Positions 11,163 through 22,344 of a stretch of 64,000 nucleotides of DNA are shown here, in pieces; within the stretch, counting starts at the first letter, position 1, and each line of letters begins with the position of its first letter. Source of the stretch: Ignavibacteriales bacterium (GTDB lineage: Bacteria > Bacteroidota > Ignavibacteria > Ignavibacteriales > Ignavibacteriaceae); assembly GCA_016707115.1 (NCBI GenBank), contig JADJIH010000006.1:1-64000 (forward strand), read 5' to 3'. A program made the position numbers and the translations under genes. Below the pieces are notes generated by a model that searched no databases, was not told the origin of the DNA, and saw nothing but the letters and a program-made list of their open reading frames with translations.

Positions 11163-12382
11163 ATGAGATTTAATTCATCCCAAAATAAGTTAATTGTTTT
11201 ATTAAATTTATCAGGTAGCTATAAGGGTGGCGCTCAAAGAAGTATTTAAATCTATTTAATTATCTACAAAAAATTGATAAGAAAACTATTTTCTTTTATT
11301 AAATGACGCTTTATATGAAGAATGTTTCAAAGATCATATATTGACAGATAGAAAAATGTACTTTGTATACCAGTTAAATATGGTCGAAAATCAACTTACC
11401 CCAAAAGGGTAGTTTAATAAGTGGAAATACAAACCTTGTTGAACTTCCAAAACAAAGTTCAAATATATATAATTTTCTTGGCTCAGTTTCCAGTTTTGTA
11501 AAGCAATTTAGAGGTTGGAGTAGTTATTCTATACGGCTGATCAAAATTATTAAAAAATATAAAATCGGTATCATTTATGGCATATTTACAGGCGGGATGT
11601 GGTCGTGGCAAGTCGCAAAAATAATGAATGTTAAGTTTATTTATAGTTATAATGATTCTGGTGCTGGCATGGTTGAAAATAGCATTTTAAAAATTTTAAA
11701 TTCAGAATATTATCCATTAAAATATGCAGAAAAAGTTGACTTTTTATCTGAAGGAATCTTGGATAAATTAAAGGAAAAGCGGGTGCATTTTAATGAGAGG
11801 AAAGCCCTGTTTACACCGAATAGTTTTATTCTTTACGATAATTTTAATCCAGTATATCCCAAAGAAAATTGGATTGTTTTGCTGCAAGACTGACAAAAAT
11901 AAAGAATCCTGAACTTTTATTGAAGGCAGTCTTGATTATGAAAGAACAAAAATTTAATGATTTTAAGGTTTACTTTTTAGGAGAAGGTATTTTACTTCAG
12001 AAGTTGATCAATGAAGCAATTGAATTAAAATTAGACAATGTATTCTTTGAGGGGGGTGTATCTGATACCGCAAAATATTTAAGTAAGTGTAAAATATTTA
12101 TATCAATACAAAATGATAATAATTATCCAAGTCAATCATTATTAGAAGCAATGGCTTGTGAAAACGCAATAATCGCTTCTGATGTTGGTGAAACACGAAA
12201 ATTAGTATCAGAAGACGAAGGATTCTTGTCCTTTGTCTGTTGAAATAATTGCCGATGCCATTCAATTTCTTATAGAAAATCCAGTAGAATGTGAACGCCT
12301 AGGAAAGAATGCGAGAAAAAAAGCAATTGAAGAACATAATATTTATAATTATTCGAAATACTTTTTTGAAATAACAAAATAA
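11163..12382 (+). CDS. Glycosyltransferase family 4 (heavily frameshifted)
   Basis: Starting at ATG 11163 the sequence encodes IVLLNLSGSYKGGAQRS, a typical GT4 N-terminus. It then breaks repeatedly (near 11246, 11300-11440, 11875, 12230). Clean pieces are 11597-11893 and 11869-12243, with FAARLTKIKNPELLLKA and the GT-B donor motif SQSLLEAMACENAIIASDVGE. The ending SVEIIADAIQFLIENP through to TAA 12380-12382 lies in a third frame. The reconstructed length of about 400 residues fits the family. Sugar specificity is unknown. Confidence 0.65.
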
Positions 12383-12394
12383 TAATAAGGAAAA

Positions 12395-13448
12395 ATGAAA
12401 AAAATATTAATCATTGGTGGTACTGGTTCATGGGGGCAGGAATTGACGAGACAAATTCTAGAAAATAATTCGATTAAAGAAATAAGAATTTATTCACGCG
12501 GTGAACATAAACAAGTTGAGATGGCAAGAAAATTCAATGATAAAAGATTAACTTTTATTATTGGGGATATTAGAGATAAAAAAAGGTTAAAATATTCAGC
12601 CGAAAATATTGATCACATTTTTCATTTAGCCGCGCTTAAACATGTTCCTGTCTGTGAACATAATCCTGAGGAAACAATTCAAACAAATATTATAGGTACT
12701 TAGAATGCAGTTGAGGTTGCTATCGAAAATAAAGTTAAGACTTTTGTTCTTGTCTCTACGGATAAAGCTGTTGATCCAATAAATGTTTACGGTGTTTCAA
12801 AATCTATGGCTGAAAAAATTGTTGTTAATGCAAATCTAAAATTCAATGGAACAAAATTTGTGTGTATAAGAGGCGGCAATGTAATAGGTACTAATGGCTC
12901 AGTTGTGCCTTATTTAAGAACCAGATTCTTAAAGCTAATGAAATCACAATTACTGATAAACTGATGACCCGATATTTTATGCGCCTGCAGGACGCAATTG
13001 GTTTGATATTTAAAGCAGTTGATGATTCTATTGGTGGTGAAATATTCGTTATGAAAATGCCGAGTATAAAAATTACTGGCTTAGCCTCTTTAATGATAAA
13101 AGAATTAGGAAATAAATCAACAAAAATTAAACACATCGGAATAAGACCCGGCGAAAAAATACATGAAGTCTTGGTATCAAGATATGAAGCTAAAAGAGCA
13201 TTTGAGCATGGGAATTATTTTGTAATTTTGCCTAACATTGATATGCATGATTTATATCATAAAAACATTGAAAAAACATTCTTGAAAACGAATATAATTC
13301 GCAGAAGAATAGATATTTAACGCAGGTAGAGTTAAAATCTATTCTTGAACTTGATGGATGGTTAGATGGCAAAAATCTAAAACTTCTTGAAGACTATTCT
13401 AAAGATCAATTGCTCGAATATTTTAAAAGAGAAAATTGGCAGCAATGA
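12395..13448 (+). CDS. CapD/PseB/FnlA-like UDP-N-acetylhexosamine 4,6-dehydratase (interrupted)
   Basis: Extended SDR enzyme: Rossmann motif IIGGTGSWGQE at the N-terminus, LAALKHVPVCE, and the active-site stretch STDKAVDPINVYGVSK with Tyr-x3-Lys. Late motifs MTRYFM and RPGEKIHEVL are also typical. It is interrupted by an in-frame TAG at 12701-12703, where the family has GT-Q-N, and by indels near 12915-12960 and 13290-13320. Reading through gives about 350 residues, ending at TGA 13446-13448. FnlA/WbjB-type enzymes usually have Met in place of this Tyr, so a plain PseB/WbvB-like dehydratase is equally possible. The next gene overlaps by ATGA. Confidence 0.75.
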
Positions 13449-14337
13449 TTAATGTTTTAGTTTTGGGAATTTCCGGTATGCTTGGGTCAATGGTTTATCG
13501 TTACCTGTGCCTTAGTGAAACCCTTAATGTTATTGGTACTGTTCGTGATTCTTCAAACTTGCATGATATGAATATTTTTCAATTTGATGCAAATAATATC
13601 ACAGAAGAGCATTTATTAGATTTAATTTCAAAATCAAATCCTGATTACATAATTAACTGCATTGGAGTTATAAATAAATATTGCGCTATTGATAATCAGG
13701 AAGGCATTCAACATGCAATTTTAATTAACTCTTTGTTTCCCTCATAAATTAATGAATATTGTAAAGAGACATTCACCTGATATTAAAATTTTGCAAATTG
13801 CTACTGACTGTGTTTATAGTGGGAATAAAGGAAATTACATTGAGGTCGATATTCATGATCCTCTGGATGTATACGGTAAAAGTAAATCATTAGGCGAAGT
13901 GGTTAGCGATAATTTATTAAATATTAGATGTTCTATAATTGGTCCTGAATTAAATAATAAAAGCAGCCTATTAGAATGGTTCTTAGCGGTAAATGATGAT
14001 GAAGTTGTTAACGGCTACAATCATCATTTTTGGAATGGCGTTACAACTCTCCAATTCGCACAATTGTGTGAGAGAATAATAATCGGCAACGAATTTGACT
14101 CTTTAAGGAAATTAAATCACATATTGCACTACTGTATAAATGAAAGTATTTCAAAATATCATTTGCTTCTAATATTTAGAGAAGTTTTCAAAAAATATTG
14201 AGATTGTAAGAATCGACAATTCAAAAAAAATGGATAGAACCCTAGCGTCTATCTATTTGCAAATGAAAAAAGAAAATGTTTGCTTCAGTTTTGAATTAAA
14301 TAATTTCTTATTAAAAACAAATTATTATTACCAATAA
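13445..14337 (+). CDS. RmlD-like SDR sugar-nucleotide reductase (frameshifted)
   Basis: Begins VLVLGISGMLGSMVY, an NAD(P)-binding Rossmann start. It continues with INCIGVINK, QIATDCVYSGNKG and DVYGKSKSLGE, the Tyr-x3-Lys of RmlD-type 4-reductases. Frame breaks occur near 13742 and 14195. The last piece, NIEIVRIDNSKKMDRTL, resembles the RmlD ending and stops at 14335-14337. With the dehydratase upstream and the WecB-like epimerase at 42029, the trio has the WbvB-WbvR-WbvD or FnlABC composition that makes UDP-2-acetamido-2,6-dideoxy-L-hexoses. Pathway assignment is inference. Confidence 0.7.
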
Positions 14338-14339
14338 AC

Positions 14340-15260
14340 TTATTTCAATTCGGAGTTTTTAACCGCTGCATGAATGATTATCTGGCCAGTTGGTTATATT
14401 GTTGGTTTAACAAATGAAGCTGATTTTTACCAACATTCTGTAGATCACTAATTGATCAGGAATATAAAATATTAAATTATTCATCTTGATAACAATTGTG
14501 TGGATAATTCTGTTGAAATATTAATTCATTTTTCTCGGACGTTTTTATTATACATTTAAAAGAAAATGTAGGATTTGCCTAGGGAAATAATCTTCTTGCT
14601 CAAGAAGCAATCAAATCAGGCTGTGAGTTACTTTTATATTAAATCCTGATATTGAGTTGCACGAAAATTGTATTAGTAATTTAGTTAAATTGATAAATAC
14701 AGATGAAAAATTTCTGCAGTAGCTCCAATTATGTTTTTTTGGTCGTGAGAGAAGGAGTTAAATAAAATTCAAAGTTTTGCTAAAAAGTAGATTTTAAGAA
14801 AAGAAATATTATTTCCATTTATGGAATCAGTTATTTATTGAGGGAAAATTTCCAAAAAGAAATTGAAGTCAATATTGTTGGTGGTGGAATCACTTTTATC
14901 AAAGCAAGTGTGGTTAAAGAAATCGGTCTTTTTGATGAACGATACTACATCTATGGCGAAGAGTTAGATCTTGGCTATCGTTCATTTCTTGCTGACTATA
15001 AAATGGTTGTTACCTCTGAAGCAAAGGTATGGCATCATCATAATTGGTCTCGAAAAAACAATAAACAGCATTATTTTTCTTATTATTATATGAATCGAGC
15101 AAAAATTCTTTACTTTATTAAATTTGCTTTGCATAAGCAGTTAATTATTTTTCTTTTAAAGGAATTATTTTTATTTCCAGTTAAAGTTAAGTGGTCACAT
15201 AAAACGTCTGATCTAAAATTAATTAAATACTATTATTTAGGTTCTTACACGGAACCTTAA
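14340..15260 (+). pseudogene. Glycosyltransferase family 2, badly disrupted
   Basis: Only the 3' part, 14838-15260, is a clean frame. It contains GGGITFIKASVVKEIGLFDE and ERYYIYGEELDLGYR, the characteristic late motifs of rhamnosyl/galactofuranosyl-type GT2 enzymes, and VWHHHNWS. Upstream, pieces such as DNNCVDNSVE, LKENVGFA-GNN and LYLNPDIELHENCI are readable in changing frames. They correspond to the DNxSxD, N-x-GfaxgnN and LNPD motifs of this family. The start is not definable. Whether this is real decay or dense sequencing error cannot be decided here. Confidence 0.6.
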
Positions 15261-15416
15261 ATAAAAAAACAAATCGAATGTCAAATTCTTGTAGATTAAA
15301 GCGAGTATTTATTTGATCTTTAATTCTTATCGCAAATTGACAGATAGTGAATAGGTTTATGAATTTTAAGTGGTTTCGATGAATATCATTTTATCTTAGA
15401 CTCATCAGAATACATA

Positions 15417-16465
15417 ATGAAAAAATTATATTAACTATTGATTATGAATTATTTCTTGGGGAAAAAACCGGAACCGTTAAAAAAAGTATGATTGAGCCAA
15501 CAGAAAAGTTGGCTTCAATTCTTGAAAAGAATAATTCTAGGATGACTGTATTTTGGGATATTTTACACTACTACCGCTTGTTGGAACTAGAAAAAAGCTT
15601 CGCAGAGCTTGAGCAAGAAAGATATCTAATTGAGGAACAAATTCTAAATTTAGCAAATCGAGGTCACGATGTTCAATTACATCTTCATCCACATTGGTTA
15701 GATGCAGAATATAAAAACGGTAAATGGAATTTCGATTATAAACGATTTAAATTACATAATTTATCAGACGAAAATAATTCCAACGATATAAATTCGATAG
15801 TTGGTTGTGTCACGGCCTCTAAAAGGTTAATGGAAAATCTAATTAAGGAAGTAAATCCAGAGTATAAAGTAAATGTTTTTCGGGCCGGAGGATATCTGAT
15901 AGAACCATTTGTAAAAATAAAGGATGCGCTCGTAATAAATGAAATAAAAATTGATAGTTCTGTTTGTCTTAATTCATTTAATAGTCATGGAGATTTTTCT
16001 TTTAATTTTCGTTCTTATCCAAATAAGATTAAATATAACTTTGAATTAACACCTAAGGATCTCGTGACTACAGGAAGTTTTTTAGAAGTGCCGATAACTA
16101 CAGTCAGGATTCCAGCACTAACAAATATACTTTTTAAGGTGTTTAGAAGAATAAAATACCCATATCTTGAAAATGAACGCATTGGTGTTGGAACAAATGA
16201 ATTTCATAAATCAAACGGAATTTCTTATTTTAAAAAAATATACAAATATTTTAAGCCAAGAATTAATCAGCTGACTACTGATAGTAATTTCAAAGAGCGT
16301 TTGGACTATATAATTAATAAGGTTCCTAATTTTTCAACGATGATTATTCATCCTAAATTATTAAACCAACATACTCTTAAGACTTTAGAAAAATATGTTT
16401 CAACAGATAAATTCCGTTTCATTTCAATACAAGATTTTCTTACTGTAGTTAAAAAGCAAGAATAG
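15417..16465 (+). CDS. WalW-like polysaccharide deacetylase-family protein (frameshift near start)
   Basis: The likely start is ATG 15417; adding one A to the run after it yields KKIILTIDYELFLGEKTG. That joins the clean frame at 15488, which begins KKSMIEPTEKLASIL. TIDYE carries the first metal-site acidic residue and QLHLHPHW (about 80 residues on) the histidines, as in WalW-type proteins of O-antigen clusters. About 350 residues, no signal peptide. The function is presumably deacetylation or another modification of a glycan intermediate; experimental precedent for this subgroup is thin. Confidence 0.6.
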
Positions 16466-16650
16466 TTAATAAAATGAACGATTAATGAGGTAATTCCATC
16501 GGCTTGATATTTGCTTAAATCTGGTGCTATTAGTATATATTAATTTGAAAAACCCAAATAAAGGAATCACAGAAAAGCATTGGAGAGCAGAATAATATCA
16601 CTTAGGCTAATTCACCATAAATCACATTAATACGATAGATTACAAACGAA

Positions 16651-17661
16651 TTGAAAAGATTTTTTAACAAAAATAAATTTTATATAGGGGCAATTATTTC
16701 TATCGCTTTGTTGTATCTCGCGGTAAAAGATATTGATCTGGATGAGTTTTTGCATTATTTCACTTTTGAAAATATCGACATTCTGATATATGTAATTATT
16801 GTTAATGTTCTCTTAAGAATTGTTATTGCTCTTCGTTGGAATAAGCTACTGGATATTTTTCCGGGAAATAACTTTGTTACAACATTTCATTACACAAACA
16901 TTGGATATTTTGCAAATAATTTTTTACCAGCTCGTTTGGGAGATATCATAAAATCCTATCTCTTAGCGGAAAAGAAAAAATATAGTAAGACACAAGTATT
17001 GACCTCAGCGATTATTGAGAGAATCTTTGATCTTATTGGATTATCAGTTCTTTTTATAATTGCTTTGCTCAGATATGATATACCAGAGAATATTCTTTTT
17101 GGGGGAGCTATTTTTATAAGCATCTTATTTATAGTTTCTTTAATAGTATTGTTAATGTTTAAGAAAAAGGATTTCATAGATCTAAAACTTGGGAATATCT
17201 CAAAATTTAAAACAATCAATTTTATCAGAAATAAGATTAGATCAGTTTTTTATTATCTTCAAAATTATCTAAAACTTAAGCAATTGTTATATTTAATTGC
17301 CACAACTGCCATGATATGGTTTTTATATGTTTTTGCTGGATTTATTATTATTGAACGATTAAGTAATTATCTCAGTTGGGATGCTTCAATTTTAAGCCTG
17401 ATATTTTTGGGGGTCTCATTTATACTACCATCAACCCCAGGAAATATTGGTGTTCATCAGTTTGCATGTGTTTTAGCTTTTGGTATTCTTGGTATGGATA
17501 AAACCCAAGCAGTTGCATTTTCTTTTTACTATCAAATTCCTGTCATGGTTATTAGTGTTATCTTAGGATTTATATCTATATACTTTGAAGGTTTCTCAGT
17601 TAAAGGCATTAGTCGTATATCCAATGAAGCAAAATCTGCAGGTCTAAATGAAATCAATTGA
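16651..17661 (+). CDS. Lysylphosphatidylglycerol synthase TM-domain/AglD-like membrane protein
   Basis: A 336-residue protein with about eight hydrophobic segments. It has the family signature NNFLPARLGDIIKSYLLAEK (residues about 90-109) and a C-terminal PSTPGNIGVHQF motif. It corresponds to the membrane half of MprF and to AglD-like flippase-associated proteins, without the lysyl-transferase domain. It starts at TTG 16651; no ATG is available nearby. The following GT2 gene overlaps its 3' end by 14 bases. The pairing with a dolichol-phosphate-mannose-synthase-like GT2 suggests handling of a polyprenyl-phosphate sugar. Confidence 0.75.
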   Translation: MKRFFNKNKFYIGAIISIALLYLAVKDIDLDEFLHYFTFENIDILIYVIIVNVLLRIVIALRWNKLLDIFPGNNFVTTFHYTNIGYFANNFLPARLGDIIKSYLLAEKKKYSKTQVLTSAIIERIFDLIGLSVLFIIALLRYDIPENILFGGAIFISILFIVSLIVLLMFKKKDFIDLKLGNISKFKTINFIRNKIRSVFYYLQNYLKLKQLLYLIATTAMIWFLYVFAGFIIIERLSNYLSWDASILSLIFLGVSFILPSTPGNIGVHQFACVLAFGILGMDKTQAVAFSFYYQIPVMVISVILGFISIYFEGFSVKGISRISNEAKSAGLNEIN

Positions 17662-18515
17662 TATTTTAGTTGCAGTTAGGAATGAAGAAAAAAATGTTAC
17701 TGAATTTGTTGAGAGAATGAATGAACTTGCTCCAAGAAATGTTAATATCAATTTTATTTTTTTGGAAGATGGAAGTAGTGACAGAACAGTGGAATTATTA
17801 AGAAACTTGTCTAAAAATTTCAATAACATTAATTATATTTCTTTTGAAAATAAATATGGGCAATATGCGGCTCTTTCCTATGGTTTGGGTATCTCAAAAG
17901 CAGATGCAGTTATAACAATGGATGTAGATGGCGGTCATCCAATTGAAACAGCGATAGAGATGATTAAATCATACCTTGAAGGTAATAATTTAGTGCAGGG
18001 TCACCGAATTGTTTATAAACGTAAGAAATTTTATAGAACTTTTATGAGTTATGCATACAATCTATTTTATTATATGATTGTTGGCGTAAATTTCTTTAAA
18101 CAGAATGTTATGTTCCGATTAATGGATAAATCTATTAAAGAAAAGTTTCTGCATCACAAAAACTGGTGGCATATATTCAAAACAAATTTTAGAACGGATG
18201 ACGGTATTAAAGATGTCTACATAGAGTATTCAGCACCTGAGCGTGAATTTGGTGAGAGTAAGTATGATTTTTTCAGATTGCTTAAGCTATCTTACAAATC
18301 TTTTTTGCATTGTTGTCATTAAAAGATTAATAGTTATAGACTTAATTCTGATTGCATTGATTTATTTTTTTGCAAGCTATGTTTCCATGGTTCTATCAAT
18401 TTTAATTACTATGCTTTTTCTCTTGCTGAACATAAGTTTTTATGTTATAGTGAATCATTATCCTATAACAGAATTAAAAATAATCGAAACATCAATAACT
18501 GGTCTTAAAAGATGA
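17648..18515 (+). CDS. GT2 polyprenyl-phosphate sugar synthase (DPM1/ArnC type), frameshifted
   Basis: The catalytic domain starts IDILVAVRNEEKNV, with LEDGSSDRT (sugar-nucleotide site) and MDVDGGHP (the DxD-like metal site). The frame breaks in the six-T run near 18300-18306; one added T joins LSYKSFF to ALLSLKRLIVIDLIL. This gives a C-terminal pair of membrane helices ending at 18515. The total of about 289 residues matches DPM1/GtrB/ArnC-like enzymes that charge undecaprenyl phosphate with one sugar. Flanked by a flippase-like and a multi-TM GT-C-like protein, as expected for side-chain sugar addition. Confidence 0.8.
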
Positions 18516-19927
18516 AAAATATTTCCTTATTTATATTTCTTATACTAACAACATTTTATATCTTTTTTGGTTATGGGGTCATGATTACTAATGATTCTGT
18601 AACCAATATTGACCAGATCGTTAGCTTAGATATTTGGAGTCGTAGCTCACATTTCTCTTTTCACTTATTTGGTGTAATCTTTTATTTATTTTTTTCAAAA
18701 TTGATTGGTTTAAGCGCAGTAACATCAATTGAAATAATGCTTGCAGTTTTTAGTGCTGCAGCTGCAGTAGCATTATATCAAATAGTTTTAAAAAAATTTA
18801 ATAATGTAAATCAAGCAATAATTTCTGTTATTATTTATTCAATTGCAAGTGGCGTATTTAGATTTTCCTCCCAGGTCGAATATATTGTTTTAGTCCCATC
18901 ATTAGGTCTCATAAGTCTATTCTTTTATGCAAAAGGTAAATATTTTATTTCTGGTATTGTATTTGGCTTAGGACTGCTTACTTCTGTTTTTGTAGTTCTC
19001 TTTGCCCCGATGTTTTTACTTTTCACCTCATTTAAAGAATTATTTAAGAAACAAAATATTATTTTTGCTTTAGTTGCAATCTCCATATTTTTATTCGTCA
19101 ACATATTTACCTATCAAGAAACTGTAAGTGGTACGTGGTCATATGGTGGAGAATTAATTAGATATAAGCAAATTATTGGTGAAATTAATTTCCTTCGTCC
19201 TGCAGCAATTCTTCTGTACGGATATTTACGCTCATTTAATCTTATTATATTTTTCGTACCATTTATCTTGTATTATTTATTTCGTTTTAATAAAGAATTA
19301 TTTTATTTACTCATACTGATAATATTTATACACGTTCCGGTTGCAATTCCTGAAGCACGTTACGGGGGTTATCAGATGACAGCTTATCCTATATTAGCTA
19401 TATCTGCAGGATATTTTTTTAACAATTTATTGATAAAAAGAAAGTATTTTGTATACTTTACAATTCTGTTATTTGTATTCATTAATGTTTTCATAGTATC
19501 ATCTGAAAGATCCTTTTTTATAGATTTAAAAGATACCTATGTTAAATTAGCTAATAATCTTAAAAACAAATCGGCCCTTATTGTATATCAGGCAAGTAAA
19601 CCAATAAAAAATATTTATGCATCCAATCTTAAGGTGTATGATATTAAATCAGACTATCTAAATAAATTAGCTGAAAACAGTCCGGGATTTGTTCCAACAG
19701 ATTTTTCGCAAGTCTTTAATGATAATGATACCATTTATTTACTTGAATCTGGTCAAAGTATGCCCGATGATAATATTAAAATTTTATTCAAGAATTTTAC
19801 GAAAAATCAAGGGGCAAAAGTCAAAGGTTTTGCTTTAGAAAAGATATTAACAACTAATCCCTCATTTCACTCTGAAAAACTTGAGGGATATCCTCTTGAT
19901 GTTTATATATTGACTAAAAATGAATAA
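18512..19927 (+). CDS. Multi-spanning membrane protein, probable GT-C-type glycosyltransferase
   Basis: A 471-residue protein with about 10-11 hydrophobic helices and a soluble C-terminal region from about residue 345. An early periplasmic loop holds TNDSVTNIDQIVSLD, acidic as in GT-C enzymes that use polyprenyl-phosphate sugars. No diagnostic family motif is recognised with certainty. It overlaps the preceding GT2 by 4 bases, and the trio 16651-19927 resembles the flippase, synthase and transferase sets that add side-branch sugars after export. Confidence 0.5.
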   Translation: MKNISLFIFLILTTFYIFFGYGVMITNDSVTNIDQIVSLDIWSRSSHFSFHLFGVIFYLFFSKLIGLSAVTSIEIMLAVFSAAAAVALYQIVLKKFNNVNQAIISVIIYSIASGVFRFSSQVEYIVLVPSLGLISLFFYAKGKYFISGIVFGLGLLTSVFVVLFAPMFLLFTSFKELFKKQNIIFALVAISIFLFVNIFTYQETVSGTWSYGGELIRYKQIIGEINFLRPAAILLYGYLRSFNLIIFFVPFILYYLFRFNKELFYLLILIIFIHVPVAIPEARYGGYQMTAYPILAISAGYFFNNLLIKRKYFVYFTILLFVFINVFIVSSERSFFIDLKDTYVKLANNLKNKSALIVYQASKPIKNIYASNLKVYDIKSDYLNKLAENSPGFVPTDFSQVFNDNDTIYLLESGQSMPDDNIKILFKNFTKNQGAKVKGFALEKILTTNPSFHSEKLEGYPLDVYILTKNE

Positions 19928-19979
19928 ATAAACTAGCTGCTGATTTTATACTTGTGCTACAAAAACAATTGATATACTA

Positions 19980-21116
19980 ATGGAACTAATATATATAAAT
20001 TCAGGAGTCAGTCCGGTTTTTCCTTCGCAAGTAATTGACTTACTAAAATATTATCATCATAATAATTGGTTTGTTAAAATAGTCTTGATCTGTGGTGTAC
20101 GGGATGAATTTGAAAAGAAAAAAGCAGAAGAATTGCTAGTATCATCTTCTTTAGATGTTGTTTATTACAAATCATTCCCGAATTATCCGTTTTATAATGT
20201 TCTAGCTAAAATTCAATTGGTAAAGGCTATCAATAAAGTGCGAATTGGAGACTCTACAGTTTTCCATTCAAGGGGTTGGAGCTCAGCAAGTTTAGTTGAT
20301 AAAAGTTTGCACAAAGTGGGATTGTCCAATCCAAAAATTCTTTTAGATATTAGAGGTGCGATCAAAGAAGAAGTGTTGGATTTTCAAAAGAATAACTGGT
20401 TAAAGAAGACAATCAAAAGTGTAAATATTAGTAAAGTGATTTCAGCATTAAAAAATTACGCTTTTATTTCTGTTGTGTCTGAGGCTCTTAAGGATTATGT
20501 TTTAAGTAATGTCGGCAAAATTGAGGGAGGAGTTTTAGTTACTCCTTGTCTGGCGGGTGAGTCTTTCAGTTATTCAGGTATACTGCGTGAAAAACTTAGA
20601 AATATTTTAGGTATCAAAGAGAATGAAAAACTCCTCGTTTTTAGTTCGGGTGGTGAATCACTCTGGCAGAATAATCAAGAGATAATAAAAATCGCAAATA
20701 AAGGATTTAAAGTATTAAACTTATCTAAAGTAAATGTTGACCACCCCAATGTAATTACTAAATATGTTAAATATGAAGAAGTTTCAGGATATATGTCGGC
20801 TGCTGATGTTGCATTGATTTTTCGCGAAAAAAGTATTGTAAATAAAGTTGCTTCACCTGTAAAGTTTAGTGAATATTTATGCTCTGGATTGCCAGTTATT
20901 TCTAATAAAAATGTTGATGTTATTAAACAATGCATTGAAAACACTGGTTATGGTTTACTTATAGAATCGATGGAAGATATAACTTTTGAGGCTATACATA
21001 AATTATGTGCCATACCAAGGAATAAAATTAGTGAATTTGGGAGAAAACATTTTGGAATTGAATCCGTGGCAGAAGGATATTTAAAAATTTACAATAAGAT
21101 GATTAAACAAGAATAA
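19980..21116 (+). CDS. Glycosyltransferase (GT-B fold), paralog A
   Basis: 378 residues. The C-terminal donor-site region reads NKVASPVKFSEYLCSGLPVI (residues about 290-309), typical of GT4-like enzymes. Middle landmarks are SSGGESLWQNN and ADVALIFRE. It is clearly paralogous to the gene at 22345-23491 (shared NYPFxxxL, KVLNLSK, NKVASPVKFSEY), with a GNAT-like gene between them. No signal peptide or membrane helix. Donor and acceptor are unknown. Confidence 0.75.
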   Translation: MELIYINSGVSPVFPSQVIDLLKYYHHNNWFVKIVLICGVRDEFEKKKAEELLVSSSLDVVYYKSFPNYPFYNVLAKIQLVKAINKVRIGDSTVFHSRGWSSASLVDKSLHKVGLSNPKILLDIRGAIKEEVLDFQKNNWLKKTIKSVNISKVISALKNYAFISVVSEALKDYVLSNVGKIEGGVLVTPCLAGESFSYSGILREKLRNILGIKENEKLLVFSSGGESLWQNNQEIIKIANKGFKVLNLSKVNVDHPNVITKYVKYEEVSGYMSAADVALIFREKSIVNKVASPVKFSEYLCSGLPVISNKNVDVIKQCIENTGYGLLIESMEDITFEAIHKLCAIPRNKISEFGRKHFGIESVAEGYLKIYNKMIKQE

Positions 21117-21129
21117 TATTTTATTGCAA

Positions 21130-22203
21130 ATGGTAAATAATATCAGTAATGACATAAGCATTAGGGATTATTCCAAAGATGACAAAGCTTCCATTATTAA
21201 TCTGTTAGGTTTTTTATTGGAAGGATTTGGAGAATCAGAAAGGAAGGAACTTTTTGAATGGAGATACGAAAGAAATCCTTACCAGAATAAGCCAATAATT
21301 TTCTTAGCTTTTTCAGGAGACATTCTAGTTGGGTTTAGAGCTTATTTAATTCAATATTTTCTCATATCGGATAAAAAATTAACTGTAATTAGTCCTGCAG
21401 ACACGATTATCCATCCTGAATATAGAAGACGTGGTATAATTTCGATGTTAAATAAGCATAGTTTAGAAAAGATGTATTTAGAACACCCAGATAATAGTAT
21501 TTTATTAAATACTACAACTAGTAAGAATGCGATGCCAACTTATTTGAAATTTGATTGGTTTCCTTGCTCAAACAAAAATAAAGTATATGGCTATAGATTT
21601 TCGATTTTCAACATTTTCAAATCACTAATAAAAATAAATAAAAATAGTAATAAAATAGATGAAATTTCTTTCTCAGATGCTGGCTTAATATTTGAAATCA
21701 GTAATAAGATAAATAAAAGAAACATAATAGAATTTATCAATATTAATAGACATAGATCGAAATTTACAAATATAAGAGACGAGTTATTTTTTGATTGGAG
21801 ATATTCTTATGAGAGTGACAAATACATACAGGTATCATGTTTTTCAAATAAAAAGATGGCTGGCTATTTAATTCTTAAACGGTTATCAAATTATGAATAC
21901 TCAATCGAAGAGTATCTTGCAACAGATAATAAAGTATTAAGACGGATGTTGAGGGCCATACAAAGAAAATTAAAAATTTCGACTTTGAGAACAATCCTTT
22001 TTTCCAAGGAAGATGAGCAAAAGTTTAAATTATACGGTTTTTATATAGAATCTAATTTGTTTCTCAAAACTTTTAAGAGACATCGATTTCCAGTACTTGT
22101 TCGTCCGACTCAGCCAAATCTTTCCCAAAATGATTTTTTTATTGAAGGAATTGATATAAGAGATATTGGAAATTGGCAGTTATTTCAGTCTGATAGACAT
22201 TAA
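21130..22203 (+). CDS. GNAT-family N-acyltransferase
   Basis: About 357 residues. The N-terminal half has the GNAT pattern: ISIRDYSKDDKASIINLL at the start, VGFRAYL strand, and the acyl-CoA loop HPEYRRRGIISML (Q/R-x-x-G-x-G/A-like). I chose ATG 21130 over TTG 21124, two codons earlier. The second half (from about residue 190) may be another, degenerate GNAT-like lobe. Located between two paralogous glycosyltransferases, it probably acylates an amino sugar, but substrate evidence is absent. Confidence 0.65.
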   Translation: MVNNISNDISIRDYSKDDKASIINLLGFLLEGFGESERKELFEWRYERNPYQNKPIIFLAFSGDILVGFRAYLIQYFLISDKKLTVISPADTIIHPEYRRRGIISMLNKHSLEKMYLEHPDNSILLNTTTSKNAMPTYLKFDWFPCSNKNKVYGYRFSIFNIFKSLIKINKNSNKIDEISFSDAGLIFEISNKINKRNIIEFININRHRSKFTNIRDELFFDWRYSYESDKYIQVSCFSNKKMAGYLILKRLSNYEYSIEEYLATDNKVLRRMLRAIQRKLKISTLRTILFSKEDEQKFKLYGFYIESNLFLKTFKRHRFPVLVRPTQPNLSQNDFFIEGIDIRDIGNWQLFQSDRH

Positions 22204-22344
22204 GTATATTTTAAATCGCAAGTTGACCTCAATAAGAATGTCAAGTTACTTTTCTTATAATAATTAGTTGGTAAAAAACCTTATATTCATTTTTTTTGAA
22301 ATAATATTTATGATTATAATGCAATTAATTGATAAATATAAAAA